DNA of 64,000 nucleotides from Thalassospira lucentensis (GCF_011806425.1 NZ_JAATOV010000002.1:806001-870000), one strand, 5' to 3'. Shown: positions 7,552-17,796, counted from the stretch's first letter. A program made the numbers and translations. Notes: generated from the sequence alone by a model not told the origin.

Positions 7552-9615
7552 CTAGGCTGTGGAGGACGTCGCCTGCCAGTGCAGGTCCTTGCAAGGCCCC
7601 TTGGCCGGACGGGCAAAGAAATACCCCTGATAGGCATCAACCCCCATCGCGGCCAACTCAGAACGCTGTTGTTCGGTCTCGACCCCTTCGGCAATCACAT
7701 TCAGGCCAAAGCGGTGAGCAATCAAAATGGCCCCTTCGATCACGACCTTGGCATTTTCATCCATTTTCAAAACGAATGACTTGTCGATCTTGACCGCGTC
7801 CACGCGAATTTGATGGAGCCGCGACAAGGACGAATATCCCGTGCCGAAGTCATCAATATGCACTTCGATTCCCAACCCATGCAAAACCGACAAGACATCG
7901 GCAATCAGGGTGATCTGACGCTGATCAAAAATGGATTCTGTGACTTCAAGCGTCAGTCGGCTGGCGGGAAGACCGGTTTCACGCAGGACATCTTCGACCA
8001 CGCGCACAAAGTTTGGCACAACGATCTGACGGATAGAGACGTTAATCGCAACCTTGGTGGTCGGCGGCACATCCTGCCAAGCAACCAGCGTCGCACAGGC
8101 TTCGCGCAAAACCCATTCGCCAATGCCAACGATCTGTGCGGATTCCTCGGCGATGGGAATGAACTCGTCCGGGGGAACAAGCCCAAGTTCCGCACTTTGC
8201 CAGCGCAACAACACTTCGTAGGAAACAATAACCCCGTCAGCGGCCCGAACCACCGGCTGAAATTCAAGATAGAACTCACGCGACGGCATCGCACGACGAA
8301 GGGCTTGGTTGATGTTAAGGCGGCGTTCCTGCTCTATCAAAAGGGTTTCGTCGTAGTTATGCACGCTCCCGCGGCCATCGCGTTTGACCTCGGCTGCGGC
8401 CAGATCCGCCCAGTGGATCAATTCGGAAATATCTGGATTGTGGCGTGTTGAGAAGGCCACCCCGGTACTAAAACCAACATGCAAGGTATGACCCGAAACA
8501 TTCAGCGGACGATTAACCGCTTCGCGGGTCTTTTTGATCGTTGCCATTACGTCGGAATGAAGATCACCGGTGGATGCCGCCAACACCATCAGGAATTCAT
8601 CCCCGCCCCAACGCCCCACCGCCTGACGCGGACCATCAAATTGTTGTAACCGCGCGCCAACCAACCGAAGAACTTCATCACCAATGGCGTGACTAAGCCC
8701 GTCATTGATTTGTTTAAAGTGATCAAGATCGATGAACAGAACCGCATAATCCAAGTTTTCGCCACGCGAACAGACATCATTGAACCAGGCAATGATCCCA
8801 TCGCGGTTCAAAAGACCCGTCATGGTGTCATGGATTACCAGCTGACGAAGTTCTTCTGTGCGCTGGGCAACGCGCGCTTCAAGGGTTGCGTTCCAGTTCT
8901 CTGTAACGCGGTTTTTGTGCCGTAAATCCGCAAGCAATCCTTCGTTTCGGTGATGCAAAACCAAAGACCGAAACAAAATCGCATGGTTGTTACGATGCGT
9001 TGCCAACATCACGAACAGGAATACAACGCCAAGACCCGGAAGAATGTAATTATCCCCCGCCATCATCAGCAAAACAATCGGCGGGCCCAACAAGATTAAA
9101 AGATAGACCCGGCCGACAAAGAAAATCGGCGCAAAAATACCCGTCGCACCGCCAGCCAGCCCGGCATAGACAATCAAGGTCAAGGACTCGCTATCGCCGC
9201 TGACCACCGGGATTTTAAGGACAGCAAGCACCGCCCAAAGCATGACGGCAATGAAAACACCCGCAGCATAGCGATGACGCCAAATTCGGTATTCATCCGG
9301 ATCAAAATTTTCAACACTTCGACGTTTTCTGCGATACAGAAAACCGTCCCAAATGCGTACAGCACACACCACGCACACGCTGGCAAACCAGATCACGGTG
9401 CTAAGGACAAGCTCGTCACGCAGCCAAAACATCAGCAGCAATCCCGCCCCGGCGGACAGATTGACGAGGATATTCGCCCAGCTATTTCGGTATGCAAGAT
9501 CGAGGAGGTCGCGACGCACTTTGCCGGTCAGATTCTCATCTGCTTGCTGACCGATGTTTGGACCAATAAAGCGCCAGAAGTACTTTTTGACCAAACTGAT
9601 GGCTTCTTGATCCAT
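7552..9615 (-). CDS. Membrane-anchored GGDEF-EAL protein (cyclic di-GMP turnover)
   Basis: This 687-residue inner-membrane protein has five to six N-terminal hydrophobic helices (about residues 45-205), a short coiled linker, a GGDEF domain with an intact GGDEF motif at 337-341, and a C-terminal EAL domain. The EAL motif reads EVL (467-469), but the glutamate, the EVTES segment, DDFGTG, VKIDKSF and EGVET are all kept, so phosphodiesterase activity is plausible. No RxxD inhibitory site precedes GGDEF. It would make and/or break cyclic di-GMP in response to an unknown membrane signal. The ATG at 9615 is the first standard start; a TTG at 9654 would add 13 residues. It stands alone. Confidence 0.9.
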   Translation of the reverse strand: MDQEAISLVKKYFWRFIGPNIGQQADENLTGKVRRDLLDLAYRNSWANILVNLSAGAGLLLMFWLRDELVLSTVIWFASVCVVCAVRIWDGFLYRRKRRSVENFDPDEYRIWRHRYAAGVFIAVMLWAVLAVLKIPVVSGDSESLTLIVYAGLAGGATGIFAPIFFVGRVYLLILLGPPIVLLMMAGDNYILPGLGVVFLFVMLATHRNNHAILFRSLVLHHRNEGLLADLRHKNRVTENWNATLEARVAQRTEELRQLVIHDTMTGLLNRDGIIAWFNDVCSRGENLDYAVLFIDLDHFKQINDGLSHAIGDEVLRLVGARLQQFDGPRQAVGRWGGDEFLMVLAASTGDLHSDVMATIKKTREAVNRPLNVSGHTLHVGFSTGVAFSTRHNPDISELIHWADLAAAEVKRDGRGSVHNYDETLLIEQERRLNINQALRRAMPSREFYLEFQPVVRAADGVIVSYEVLLRWQSAELGLVPPDEFIPIAEESAQIVGIGEWVLREACATLVAWQDVPPTTKVAINVSIRQIVVPNFVRVVEDVLRETGLPASRLTLEVTESIFDQRQITLIADVLSVLHGLGIEVHIDDFGTGYSSLSRLHQIRVDAVKIDKSFVLKMDENAKVVIEGAILIAHRFGLNVIAEGVETEQQRSELAAMGVDAYQGYFFARPAKGPCKDLHWQATSSTA

Positions 9616-9748
9616 CCGTGCTTTTCGCCCCTGCCACGCAATAAGTATCAACAATACTATACATACGTACTAACTCAAGCCAGAACGAATATACGCTTAA
9701 TGCTGATACAAAAGGACTATAGGTCTTTTAACTTAGTTCAATGAAACA

Positions 9749-10600
9749 CTATTTTTGACTTTGGAATGCATCAGTCAAAGCAATTACATCTTTGGGATCA
9801 AGTCCCCGTTCACGCATTGATCGCAAAGTCATCGATTTATTGCGCTTGGCAAATCGCTTGCCGTCCGGCCCGGTCAGAAGCCCGTGATGATGATATTCAG
9901 GCACGTAATAGCCAAGAATTTCTTGCAGCAACCGGTGCAAGTGGCTGGCGAAAAACAGGTCCTCGCCGCGTGTAACAAGGCTAATCCCCTGTAGGTGGTC
10001 ATCAAAGGTAACCGAAAGGTGATAGCTGGTTGGCGTGTCTTTACGTGCCAGAACCACGTCGCCAAAAATCTCGGGCGTGGCGATCTGACGGCCTGCCGCG
10101 CGGTCAAACCACACCAGTTCGTGACCAGCGCGTTTTATGGCTGCGGCCATATCCAGACGCAGGGCATAACTTTCCCCCGCAGCAATACGTTCCTTGCGTT
10201 CCTGTCGGGAGCAATGGCGACATGTACCGGGATACAGCGCGCCATCAGGCCCGTGCGGGGCATTACCGATTTTGGCGATTTCGGCCTGAATGTCTTTGCG
10301 CGTGCAAAAACACGGATACAAAAGTTCCATATCCGTCAGGCGATCAAGCACGGCCTGATAGTCATCAAAATGGTCTGATTGAACGCGAACGGGGTGTTCC
10401 CATTCCAACCCCAACCACGCGAGATCTTCATAGATCGCATCAAGGAATTCGTGGCGAAAACGGGTTTGATCGATATCTTCGATCCGCAACAGGAAACGTC
10501 CATGTGGCTCCGACTGCTTAAACGAAAACAGGGCGGATGCCGCATGGCCAAGATGCAGATAGCCGGTTGGGCTTGGGGCAAATCGGGTAATCGCTGTCAT
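9749..10600 (-). CDS. gluQ: Glutamyl-Q tRNA(Asp) synthetase
   Basis: GluQ-RS is a truncated glutamyl-tRNA synthetase that attaches glutamate to queuosine at position 34 of tRNA-Asp. The 283-residue protein has the class I signature HLGH at residues 16-19 (FAPSPTGYLHLGHA), the zinc site residues CFC and YPGTC, and a KMSKS-like KRFAKRNKS near the end; it lacks the anticodon-binding domain, as expected. I chose the ATG at 10600 because MTAITRFAPSPTG is the family N terminus; the frame upstream runs into cobT. It starts 28 bases after cobT and is probably co-transcribed with it. Confidence 0.93.
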   Translation of the reverse strand: MTAITRFAPSPTGYLHLGHAASALFSFKQSEPHGRFLLRIEDIDQTRFRHEFLDAIYEDLAWLGLEWEHPVRVQSDHFDDYQAVLDRLTDMELLYPCFCTRKDIQAEIAKIGNAPHGPDGALYPGTCRHCSRQERKERIAAGESYALRLDMAAAIKRAGHELVWFDRAAGRQIATPEIFGDVVLARKDTPTSYHLSVTFDDHLQGISLVTRGEDLFFASHLHRLLQEILGYYVPEYHHHGLLTGPDGKRFAKRNKSMTLRSMRERGLDPKDVIALTDAFQSQK

Positions 10601-10628
10601 GGTGTCAGCACCGTCCCCTTTTTGACTG

Positions 10629-12605
10629 TTACCAGCGGTCGCGATCACCCGCGGCACGATCGCGCGCCTGACCGTTATCGGCCGGAACATGACGCAACGG
10701 GCGTTTGGGTTGGCGTGCGCCTTGTTCTTCAAACAGATCAGACAATTCGCGCAGCATGGTCCCGCCGAGTTCTTCGGGATCATTGATGGTCACAGCACGC
10801 TGATAATATCGGGTGACATCGTGACCAATACCAATCGCCATCAATTCGACAGGCGATTTGGTTTCGATCCAGTCGATGACTTCGCGCAAATGCCGTTCAA
10901 GGTAATTGCCCGAATTTACCGAAAGGGTCGAATCATCGACCGGCGCACCATCGGAAATCACCATCATGATCCGACGTTGTTCCGACCGGCCCAAAAGCCG
11001 TTCATGCGCCCAAAGCAGGGCTTCGCCGTCGATATTTTCCTTAAGCAACCCTTCGCGCAGCATCAAACCAAGGTTCTTGCGCGCACGGCGCCACGGCGTA
11101 TCGGCGGCCTTATAGATGATATGGCGCAGATCGTTCAGACGGCCAGGTTTTGGCGGCTTGCCTTGATCGACCCAACGTTCACGCGACTGGCCACCTTTCC
11201 ACTGACGGGTAGTAAAGCCCAGAATTTCGACCTTCACCCCGCACCGTTCCAATGTGCGGGCAAGGATATCGGCCGAAAGGGCCGCAATCGTAATCGGGCG
11301 CCCGCGCATCGAGCCGGAATTATCAATCAGAAGCGTGACAACCGTATCGCGGAAATCGGTATCTTGTTCCTGCTTGAACGACAGGGAAGTCGACGGGGTC
11401 GAGACAATCCGTGCCAGTTTGGCAGCGTCAAGAATGCCTTCCTCAAGGTCGAAGTCCCATCCACGGTTTTGCTGTGCCATCAGGCGGCGCTGCAACCGGT
11501 TGGCCAAACGTGACACCACGTTTTGCAAATTCGCCAACTGCTTATCCAGCATCGCCCGCAGACGTGACAGTTCAAGCCCTTCGCAAAGCTCATCGGCGGT
11601 GACGATTTCATCAAACTCGCGGGTGAATGGCTCATAGCCGCGTTCGAGCGGTTCGTTACGACCATCGAATTCAGGCTGTTCGCCCGGACCGGCAGGCTGT
11701 TCTTCCTGCGACATGGCTTCAAGCTGCTGATCATCGATATCGCCCTCGCCTGCTTCGGCGTCCTCGGTACCGGCATCTTGCTGCTCGTCACTGCCATCGG
11801 GTTCAGACTCGTCATTCTGTCCCTGCTGGCCGCCCTGACTTTCCATTTCGTCTTGGTCAGGGTCGTTTTCGCCACCTTGTTCTTCGTCATCCTCGCTATC
11901 TTGGTCGGGCGGGGAATCATCACCAAGGTCATCTTCAAGCGACAAATGATCAAGCAAACGGCGCATGCTGCGCGCAAAGGCATCCTGATCATCAAGCACA
12001 TCGCGCAGATCGCCAAGATCGGCCCCTGCTTTTTCTTCGATATGCGACCGCCACAGATCAATCAACGGACGGGCCGATTCAGGGGCCTTTTCGCCGGTAA
12101 AAACCTCGCGCGCCAGCATACCGATCGCATCGGCAAACGGTGCGTCTTCTTGGGCGGTCAGACGGTGATAACCCTTTGTATGGCAATCCTGTTCGAAATG
12201 TTCGTGCAGGTTTTTGCGCACACCTGGGAAATACCGCGATCCCACTGCTTCGCAACGCGCTGTTTCAAGCGCGTCATAGACAGCTTGTGCTTCGGCAGTT
12301 TCGGGCATACGGCGCGCATGCAGGGCCGCATCGTGGTGACGCATCTTAAGCGCCCAGCCATCTGCAACACCGCGCAAATCGGCAACTTCACCCTTTGGCA
12401 TGGCTTGCTTTGGCATCGGCAGGCGGACATGTTCACCATATCCGCCCGGACGACCGCCTTTGACAAAGCCGACTTCCAAATCGTTGCGCCCAGCAAGCGC
12501 ACGAAACGTCGCCGCCGTGCCGCGCAAAAACCCGGAAAGAGCCTCATCATTTTTCATTGTCTCACCCGCCTTGGGAACCAAATCGCCGATCTGCTTTAAC
12601 GCCAT
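10629..12605 (-). CDS. cobT: Cobaltochelatase subunit CobT (VWA component)
   Basis: CobT works with CobN and the AAA+ subunit CobS to insert cobalt into hydrogenobyrinic acid a,c-diamide in aerobic B12 synthesis. The 658-residue protein has an N-terminal alpha-helical part, a very acidic Asp/Glu/Gln linker (about 224-312) and a C-terminal von Willebrand A domain with an intact MIDAS motif DNSGS (428-432). This matches the ChlD/CobT architecture. It starts nine bases after cobS. cobN is not in the window. The tandem cobS-cobT next to a DnaJ-domain gene and bolA is a layout I know from alphaproteobacteria. Confidence 0.95.
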   Translation of the reverse strand: MALKQIGDLVPKAGETMKNDEALSGFLRGTAATFRALAGRNDLEVGFVKGGRPGGYGEHVRLPMPKQAMPKGEVADLRGVADGWALKMRHHDAALHARRMPETAEAQAVYDALETARCEAVGSRYFPGVRKNLHEHFEQDCHTKGYHRLTAQEDAPFADAIGMLAREVFTGEKAPESARPLIDLWRSHIEEKAGADLGDLRDVLDDQDAFARSMRRLLDHLSLEDDLGDDSPPDQDSEDDEEQGGENDPDQDEMESQGGQQGQNDESEPDGSDEQQDAGTEDAEAGEGDIDDQQLEAMSQEEQPAGPGEQPEFDGRNEPLERGYEPFTREFDEIVTADELCEGLELSRLRAMLDKQLANLQNVVSRLANRLQRRLMAQQNRGWDFDLEEGILDAAKLARIVSTPSTSLSFKQEQDTDFRDTVVTLLIDNSGSMRGRPITIAALSADILARTLERCGVKVEILGFTTRQWKGGQSRERWVDQGKPPKPGRLNDLRHIIYKAADTPWRRARKNLGLMLREGLLKENIDGEALLWAHERLLGRSEQRRIMMVISDGAPVDDSTLSVNSGNYLERHLREVIDWIETKSPVELMAIGIGHDVTRYYQRAVTINDPEELGGTMLRELSDLFEEQGARQPKRPLRHVPADNGQARDRAAGDRDRW

Positions 12606-12614
12606 GGGAACTGC

Positions 12615-13685
12615 TTAACGCACCATCACATTGATGGCTTCTTCGGGCAGTTCTTCGCCAAAGCAACGCTGATAATACTCAGCCAAAATCGGGCGTTCGA
12701 CTTCATCACAACGGTTCAGGAACGTCACGCGGAAGGCATAAGACGCATCACCGAAAATCTTGGTGTTTTCCGCCAAGGTAATCACGGTACGCGGGCTCAT
12801 GACAGTCGAGATGTCACCGGCAACAAACCCGTGACGGGTCAAGTTGGCCAATGCGACCATTGCTTCGACCTTGCTGCGGCCGTCTGGCGTATCAAAGTCG
12901 GGAACCTTGGCAACGATGATGTTGGTTTCATCTTCGACCGACAGATAGTTCAACGTCGCAACAACGGACCAACGGTCCATCTGTGCTTGGTTGATCTGTT
13001 GGGTACCATGATACAGGCCAGTGGTATCGCCAAGGCCAACCGTGTTTGACGTTGCAAACAGGCGGAAATGCGAATGCGGATGGATGACCTTGTTCTGATC
13101 AAGCAGGGTCAATTTACCATCAACTTCCAAAACGCGCTGGATCACGAACATGACATCCGGGCGACCGGCATCATATTCATCAAACACCATCGCGACGGGG
13201 CGTTTAAGCGCCCATGGCAAGATGCCTTCGCGGAATTCGGTAACCTGTTTGCCATCGCGCAGAACAATCGCATCTTTACCAATAAGGTCGATACGGCTGA
13301 TATGGCTATCAAGGTTCACACGCACACATGGCCAGTTAAGACGTGCAGCCACCTGTTCGATATGGGTCGACTTACCCGTACCGTGATACCCCTGAATCAT
13401 CACGCGACGGTTATAGGCAAAGCCGGCCAAAATCGCCATCGTGGTATCGCGGTCGAACCGATAGGTCGGGTCAATCGCTGGGACATGCTCGCTGCCCTGA
13501 CTAAAAGCCGGGACATCCATATCGACATCAATCCCGAACGTCTCACGCACGGAAATGGTGGTATCAGGCGTATCAAACGGATGTTCAGCCGCTACACCTG
13601 TCGCTTCGTAACCTTGGCTCATAAGTACTCGCGCATTATCTTGGACCGGCGCTGGTGACGCGGTCGTTTCACTAAACTGGTTCAT
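12615..13685 (-). CDS. cobS: Cobaltochelatase subunit CobS (AAA+ ATPase)
   Basis: CobS is the ATPase ring that with CobT drives cobalt insertion by CobN. The 356-residue protein has Walker A GYHGTGKS at 99-106, a Walker B region ending in FDEYDAGRPD, and a sensor-type segment FRLFATSNT. The start at 13685 gives the usual N-terminal acidic extension, though no clear ribosome site precedes it; ATG at 13622 is the alternative. The leader contains a small hairpin (13702-13723) that pairs GCAT-CCCT with AGGG-ATGC, just before the start; I see no cobalamin riboswitch core. Confidence 0.95.
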   Translation of the reverse strand: MNQFSETTASPAPVQDNARVLMSQGYEATGVAAEHPFDTPDTTISVRETFGIDVDMDVPAFSQGSEHVPAIDPTYRFDRDTTMAILAGFAYNRRVMIQGYHGTGKSTHIEQVAARLNWPCVRVNLDSHISRIDLIGKDAIVLRDGKQVTEFREGILPWALKRPVAMVFDEYDAGRPDVMFVIQRVLEVDGKLTLLDQNKVIHPHSHFRLFATSNTVGLGDTTGLYHGTQQINQAQMDRWSVVATLNYLSVEDETNIIVAKVPDFDTPDGRSKVEAMVALANLTRHGFVAGDISTVMSPRTVITLAENTKIFGDASYAFRVTFLNRCDEVERPILAEYYQRCFGEELPEEAINVMVR

Positions 13686-13852
13686 TAATAGCGGCTAAGT
13701 CGCATCCCTCAAAGGGCAGATGCGTAAAAAATCTTTATCGCCGCAAAAAGGACCGGTGTTTCGGACGCGTGATCACACCATCCTACGCATCGTTTTGGCA
13801 ATCGGATTTCGCAAAAAGGCTGGCCCAAACCCCCGCCAAATAAGAACTGGGG

Positions 13853-14503
13853 TTAAAGGGAAACGCGGGCTTCAAGGTCGCGGATGTAGCTCATCAGCGA
13901 TGAATATGCCGCACTGATCTTTTTAAAGCGTTCTTCTGCCGCCTTATCCCCGCCATTGGCATCGGGGTGATACTTCTTGGACAGGGCCTTATATTTTGAT
14001 TTCAACTCATCGCGGGTAAAAGGCCAGCCCAGATCAAGGGTCGCCATTGCCTGCTGTTGCTCGGACGGCATGCCAAGTGCGCCGGCACGACGTTGGGCTT
14101 CTTCGCTTTTGCGTTTTTGCTCTGCGCGCGCACGGCCTTCTTCGCCGGGGCCATGATGGGTTTGATCGCCGTCTTCGTTAAAGAAGCCAAAACCGTCCTT
14201 GAATTTGAAATTGAACGGCTTTTTCGAACCCCGAATATGACCAAACTGCCACGTTGGCCGCTGCCAATGGGTATCACGGCGCATGTCATTTTCGATGTCT
14301 TCGGCCTTCATGCCGGCGTAGTAGTTCCAGGATTTGTTGTATTCGCGCACATGCTCAAGGCAGAACTGATAATACTCGTTCAGCTTGCGATCTTTGGGCG
14401 CACGAAATTCACCATGACCGTCGCAGTCTGGCCAATCACATTTGGGCAAGACCGGTTCGTCATGGTAGAGCGTTCTGCGCTTGTTGCGGTGTCCTCGGTT
14501 CAT
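13853..14503 (-). CDS. DnaJ-domain (J-domain) protein, alphaproteobacterial cob-linked type
   Basis: A 216-residue protein with its J domain at the C terminus: WPFTRDELKSKYKALSKKY followed by the HPD motif at 179-181. The N-terminal part has a C22-x4-C27 pair (KCDWPDCDGHGE), and the middle is rich in aromatic and charged residues. It lacks the G/F and zinc domains of true DnaJ, so it is a J-domain co-chaperone that would stimulate a DnaK-type ATPase on a specific client. It lies upstream of cobS and divergent from bolA; a link to assembly of the chelatase ring is an attractive but unproven idea. Confidence 0.9.
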   Translation of the reverse strand: MNRGHRNKRRTLYHDEPVLPKCDWPDCDGHGEFRAPKDRKLNEYYQFCLEHVREYNKSWNYYAGMKAEDIENDMRRDTHWQRPTWQFGHIRGSKKPFNFKFKDGFGFFNEDGDQTHHGPGEEGRARAEQKRKSEEAQRRAGALGMPSEQQQAMATLDLGWPFTRDELKSKYKALSKKYHPDANGGDKAAEERFKKISAAYSSLMSYIRDLEARVSL

Positions 14504-14664
14504 CTGCGTCTATATGTTCTGGATATCGCTGCTCGCAATATCATACGGTTCGATTTAATGCGATAAAAGGCTTGAAAAAGTGCCTATGCATGACAGAACC
14601 TGACTTACAGTTCGTTTTTTTTGCAGTGATCTGCAAACATCCAATGGAAATAGAGGCCCTTATC

Positions 14665-14964
14665 ATGCAGGTCGCAAATCAGATCCGTGACATCCTGACC
14701 ACCGAATTTACCCCAGCGAAACTCGAAATCATCGATGATTCGTCCAAACATGCCGGTCACTCGGGCGCAGACCCGCGCGGCGAGTCCCATTTTTCTGTTT
14801 TGGTGGTCTCGGATAAATTCGATGGCGAAAACCGCGTAAACCGTCAACGGCTTGTCTATGGCGCACTTGATGCGCTGCTAAAAGACCGGGTACATGCACT
14901 GGCCCTTAAAACCATGACCCCTGCCGAATATGACGCGGCCATGGAAACCAAAACCAATAAATAG
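14665..14964 (+). CDS. bolA: BolA-family protein
   Basis: A 99-residue BolA/IbaG-type protein: VANQIRDIL at the start, the conserved DDSSKHAGHSGADPRGESHF loop with the invariant His, and the VVSDKF.G.NRVNRQRLVYG helix region. BolA proteins partner with monothiol glutaredoxins in iron-sulfur handling and stress adaptation. I chose the ATG at 14665 because GAGG lies eight bases upstream and the family begins there; an in-frame ATG at 14644 is the alternative. It is divergent from the DnaJ-domain gene, with about 160 bases of shared upstream region. Confidence 0.93.
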   Translation: MQVANQIRDILTTEFTPAKLEIIDDSSKHAGHSGADPRGESHFSVLVVSDKFDGENRVNRQRLVYGALDALLKDRVHALALKTMTPAEYDAAMETKTNK

Positions 14965-15101
14965 TTTTCCGCATTGTGAAATCAACCTAGACGATCCTTC
15001 CGTTTGAGCGCATGCCTTAGGTACAAGCTGTTCTTGCACCCTATGCAGGCGCAGCGCGGGTACCGGCCAATGGTATCTGTATCAAACGGGAGGACTATGT
15101 A

Positions 15102-16355
15102 ATGACCAAGCGCCTTATTGGGGCGACCATTGCCCTTGTCTTATCCGGAACCGCACATGCGCAAGCACCTGCACCGGACAATCTCGAAAAACTCTCAAAC
15201 TTCCAATCAACCGGAACGACAAACTTCATTGTCATTGAACAGGGTGGCGATTACGCCGCCGGGATCAAAAAGACCCTTGAAGGCATCACTCTGCCGCCCG
15301 GTTTTAAAATCGGACTCTATGCCGTTGTACCTGATGCCCGACATATCGCTGTCGGCCCGCAAGGCGTTGTTGTGTTTGTCGGCACGCGCAAGGACAAGGT
15401 CTGGTCGGTGACCGACCGGAACAAGGACCGTATCGCAGACGAGGTAAAGGACTTCGCGCCGTCACTTCGTTTTGCCATTCCGAACGGCCCGTGTTTTTCA
15501 CCCGACGGGATGCTTTATATTGCCGAACAAAACCGCGTTCTGACCTTCCCGGCAGCCGAGTTTTTCTATGAAAGCCCGGATGTTGCCGCGTTTAATGTCG
15601 TCAAGCAAGGTGACCTTATTCCGCCAGAAGAAGAAAGCTACAACCACACCGCACGCGTTTGCAAAATCGGCCCGGACGGCAAGCTTTACATCTCGCTAGG
15701 TCAGCCCTTTAACGTCTCGCCGCCTGAAAAGCTTGATCTTTATCGTCAGGTCGGGATGGGCGGCATCATCCGTATGAATAACGACGGCTCCGACCGCGAG
15801 GTTTATACATACGGGGTCCGCAATTCGGTCGGCCATGATTTTCACCCCGAAACCGGCGAATTGTGGTGGACTGACAATCAGGTCGATGGCATGGGCGATG
15901 ACATTCCGCCCGGCGAAATCAATCATCAGACCGCAGCAGGCCAACATTTTGGCCATCCATGGTATGGCGGCGGTGACGTGCGGACCAATGAATATGCCGG
16001 ACAAGAAGTGCCCTATGACGTCGTTATGCCAGCGGTCGAAACCGTTGCCCATGCCGCCGATCTTGGCATGAGCTTCTATACGGGCAAGATGTTCCCGGCC
16101 AAATACAAGAACGCGATTTTCTCGGCCCAACACGGGTCATGGAACCGTACAACACCGGTTGGGGCGCGTGTGATGGTGACGTTTATTGACGCCGAGGGAA
16201 ACACCAGCACCGAACCCTTTGCCGAAGGCTGGATCGACGAAAATGACGAATACCTTGGCCGTCCGGTAGATGTTGCCCAACTGCGCGACGGGTCGATCAT
16301 TGTTTCAGATGATCTTGCCGGTGCGCTTTACCGCATCTGGTATGAGGGCAATTGA
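15102..16355 (+). CDS. Periplasmic PQQ-type sugar (sorbosone/glucose) dehydrogenase
   Basis: A 417-residue exported protein: signal peptide about residues 1-20 (cleavage after AHA), then a six-bladed beta-propeller of the soluble glucose/sorbosone dehydrogenase family. Visible marks are LPPGFKIGLYA, the GVRNSVGHDFHP segment with its active-site His, WWTDNQVDGMGDD (calcium-binding type loop) and the terminal SDDLAGALYRIWY. The enzyme would oxidise an aldose or sorbosone in the periplasm using PQQ. It has a strong GGGAGGA ribosome site. Its stop overlaps the start of a diheme cytochrome c gene, the natural electron acceptor. No PQQ biosynthesis genes are nearby, so the cofactor must come from elsewhere or be taken up. 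Confidence 0.88.
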   Translation: MTKRLIGATIALVLSGTAHAQAPAPDNLEKLSNFQSTGTTNFIVIEQGGDYAAGIKKTLEGITLPPGFKIGLYAVVPDARHIAVGPQGVVVFVGTRKDKVWSVTDRNKDRIADEVKDFAPSLRFAIPNGPCFSPDGMLYIAEQNRVLTFPAAEFFYESPDVAAFNVVKQGDLIPPEEESYNHTARVCKIGPDGKLYISLGQPFNVSPPEKLDLYRQVGMGGIIRMNNDGSDREVYTYGVRNSVGHDFHPETGELWWTDNQVDGMGDDIPPGEINHQTAAGQHFGHPWYGGGDVRTNEYAGQEVPYDVVMPAVETVAHAADLGMSFYTGKMFPAKYKNAIFSAQHGSWNRTTPVGARVMVTFIDAEGNTSTEPFAEGWIDENDEYLGRPVDVAQLRDGSIIVSDDLAGALYRIWYEGN

Positions 16356-17011
16356 TGCGTAGTGTGATCATGGTACTCCTTGGCGGGCTTTTGCCCGCCG
16401 GGGATCTTTGGGCGCAAAGCGCCACCGCCCCTGCGGCCACCCCTGCCCCCGCCAGCACGGAAACCAACCTCGTTGAAATCACCCAAAGCAACAGCGATGT
16501 GACAGCCGGACGCAAGATTGCGGGCATGTGCCGAACCTGTCATGGTCTTGAAGGTATGGCGCGCATTCCAATCGCCCCGCATATTGGCGGCGAAACCGTT
16601 GAATATCTGATGAAGCAATTGCATGCGTTCAAAAGTGGCGAACGCGAACATGAAATGATGAGTGTGGTCGCACGCGGATTGTCCGACGCGCAAATCAAAG
16701 ACGTCGCAACATGGTTCAACCATTTTGACGTTGCGGCAACCCTGCCACCTGGCAAGACTGAGGATGACGCACCACAATTATGCGTCGGGTGCCACGGTGC
16801 AAACGGCATTTCCGAATTGCCCGAAGCACCCAATCTAGCCGCGGAAACCAACATTTACATCGAAACCCAGATTAAGGCGTTTCGGGCTGGCAAACGTGTG
16901 CATGACGTCATGACGCCGATTGCCAAGGACCTGACCGATACCGAAATGCAGCAGGCATCTGATTGGTACAGCAAGATTGATCTGAAAATAACCGATCCGT
17001 TGGGAAAGTAA
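16355..17011 (+). CDS. Diheme cytochrome c (c4-like)
   Basis: A 218-residue exported cytochrome with a signal peptide of about 20 residues (ending LWA), an Ala/Pro-rich linker, and two c-type heme motifs: CRTCH at 59-63 and CVGCH at 143-147. Each half has the cytochrome c553/c4 pattern (IAPHIGGET.EYLM.QL.AFKSGER and the second copy NLAAETNIYIETQIKAFRAGKR), so the protein is an internal duplication. The start ATG overlaps the stop of the dehydrogenase gene (TGATG). It most likely carries electrons from that enzyme to a terminal oxidase. Confidence 0.92.
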   Translation: MRSVIMVLLGGLLPAGDLWAQSATAPAATPAPASTETNLVEITQSNSDVTAGRKIAGMCRTCHGLEGMARIPIAPHIGGETVEYLMKQLHAFKSGEREHEMMSVVARGLSDAQIKDVATWFNHFDVAATLPPGKTEDDAPQLCVGCHGANGISELPEAPNLAAETNIYIETQIKAFRAGKRVHDVMTPIAKDLTDTEMQQASDWYSKIDLKITDPLGK

Positions 17012-17169
17012 GTCACTGCATGATGGCGGGGTGCGATCAGCGTTTATGGCGTCCTGCCGACGATACATCCGGTCCTATGGTCAGCGCCGGCAGAACATCC
17101 CCGTGTCGCGTTCAATGACCGGCACAATGATATGTGGCAAGCACGCACGGGCACGCATCAAAGCGGATT

Positions 17170-17796
17170 TCACGGTTCTCGCGTGCCGTCGATATCTTCA
17201 TTTCCCGTATAGAAATTGGGTGCAATGCGCTTGACCGCTTCCCCGTCGCTGCGCCAGCCATGGCAAGTATTGATCAGGGGCATTTTCTGATTTTTGGGCG
17301 CGACAACGCTATCCTGTGAGGGTTGGCCTTCTTGTGACTGGGCGCGGCGTTTTTCCTCGGCTTCGCGCGAACGGATGGGAAAGATCGTTTGAAATGCCGT
17401 GGTCGCAACCGGTCCCATCAGCTCGGTCAGATGTGTGCATCCTTGAATGCCGCCTACCCGGTCGCGGATCTGCTTTCGGATGCCCGGCCCCAGTTTCAAC
17501 CCGACCAGTTTTTCATAGGCGGGCGCAATGGCGTCACACCCGTTAAACGGCGCGTAATCGGTTGCGGCCTCCACCGCGCGAATGACCAAATCATCGCCCA
17601 CGGTAACCCGTATCCACATTTCATGAACGGGAACGCCCGGCGGGATTTCGCCACGATCATGATTGGCAAAACCGTATGATTTGGTGTCGGTGATATGCCC
17701 TTCGATATCCCATAACCCATCTTCACGACGAAACCCCTGACAGGTCACATTGCGGGTATGGATATGCTCGCGGGCGGTGGGGCGGGATAATGGCAT
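17170..17796 (-). CDS. DUF2889 family protein
   Basis: A 208-residue soluble protein with the DUF2889 pattern: RHTRNVTCQGFRREDGLWDIEG-type N terminus (here HTRNVTCQGFRREDGLWDIE), the DIKSY-like TDTKSYGF, PPGVPVHEMWIR, and a Cys-containing middle GGIQGCTHLTELMG. The family's biochemical role is unknown; members are often found near acyl-CoA or aromatic degradation genes, which is from memory. The tail (about 150-208) is charged and poorly conserved. The ribosome site AAAGGAG lies inside one arm of an 18-bp palindrome (17807-17824), so expression is probably repressed by a DNA-binding regulator. Confidence 0.85.
   Translation of the reverse strand: MPLSRPTAREHIHTRNVTCQGFRREDGLWDIEGHITDTKSYGFANHDRGEIPPGVPVHEMWIRVTVGDDLVIRAVEAATDYAPFNGCDAIAPAYEKLVGLKLGPGIRKQIRDRVGGIQGCTHLTELMGPVATTAFQTIFPIRSREAEEKRRAQSQEGQPSQDSVVAPKNQKMPLINTCHGWRSDGEAVKRIAPNFYTGNEDIDGTREP

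Noticed and set aside
10689-12599. Long open frames on the plus strand opposite cobT (274 and 273 codons)
   Set aside because: They lie entirely antisense to cobT, whose protein has clear VWA and acidic-linker features; high G+C at third positions explains long antisense frames. Their translations are low-complexity and show no domain.
13686-13852. Cobalamin riboswitch upstream of cobS
   Set aside because: The gap is short and lacks the conserved B12-box and core helices; only a small hairpin is present.
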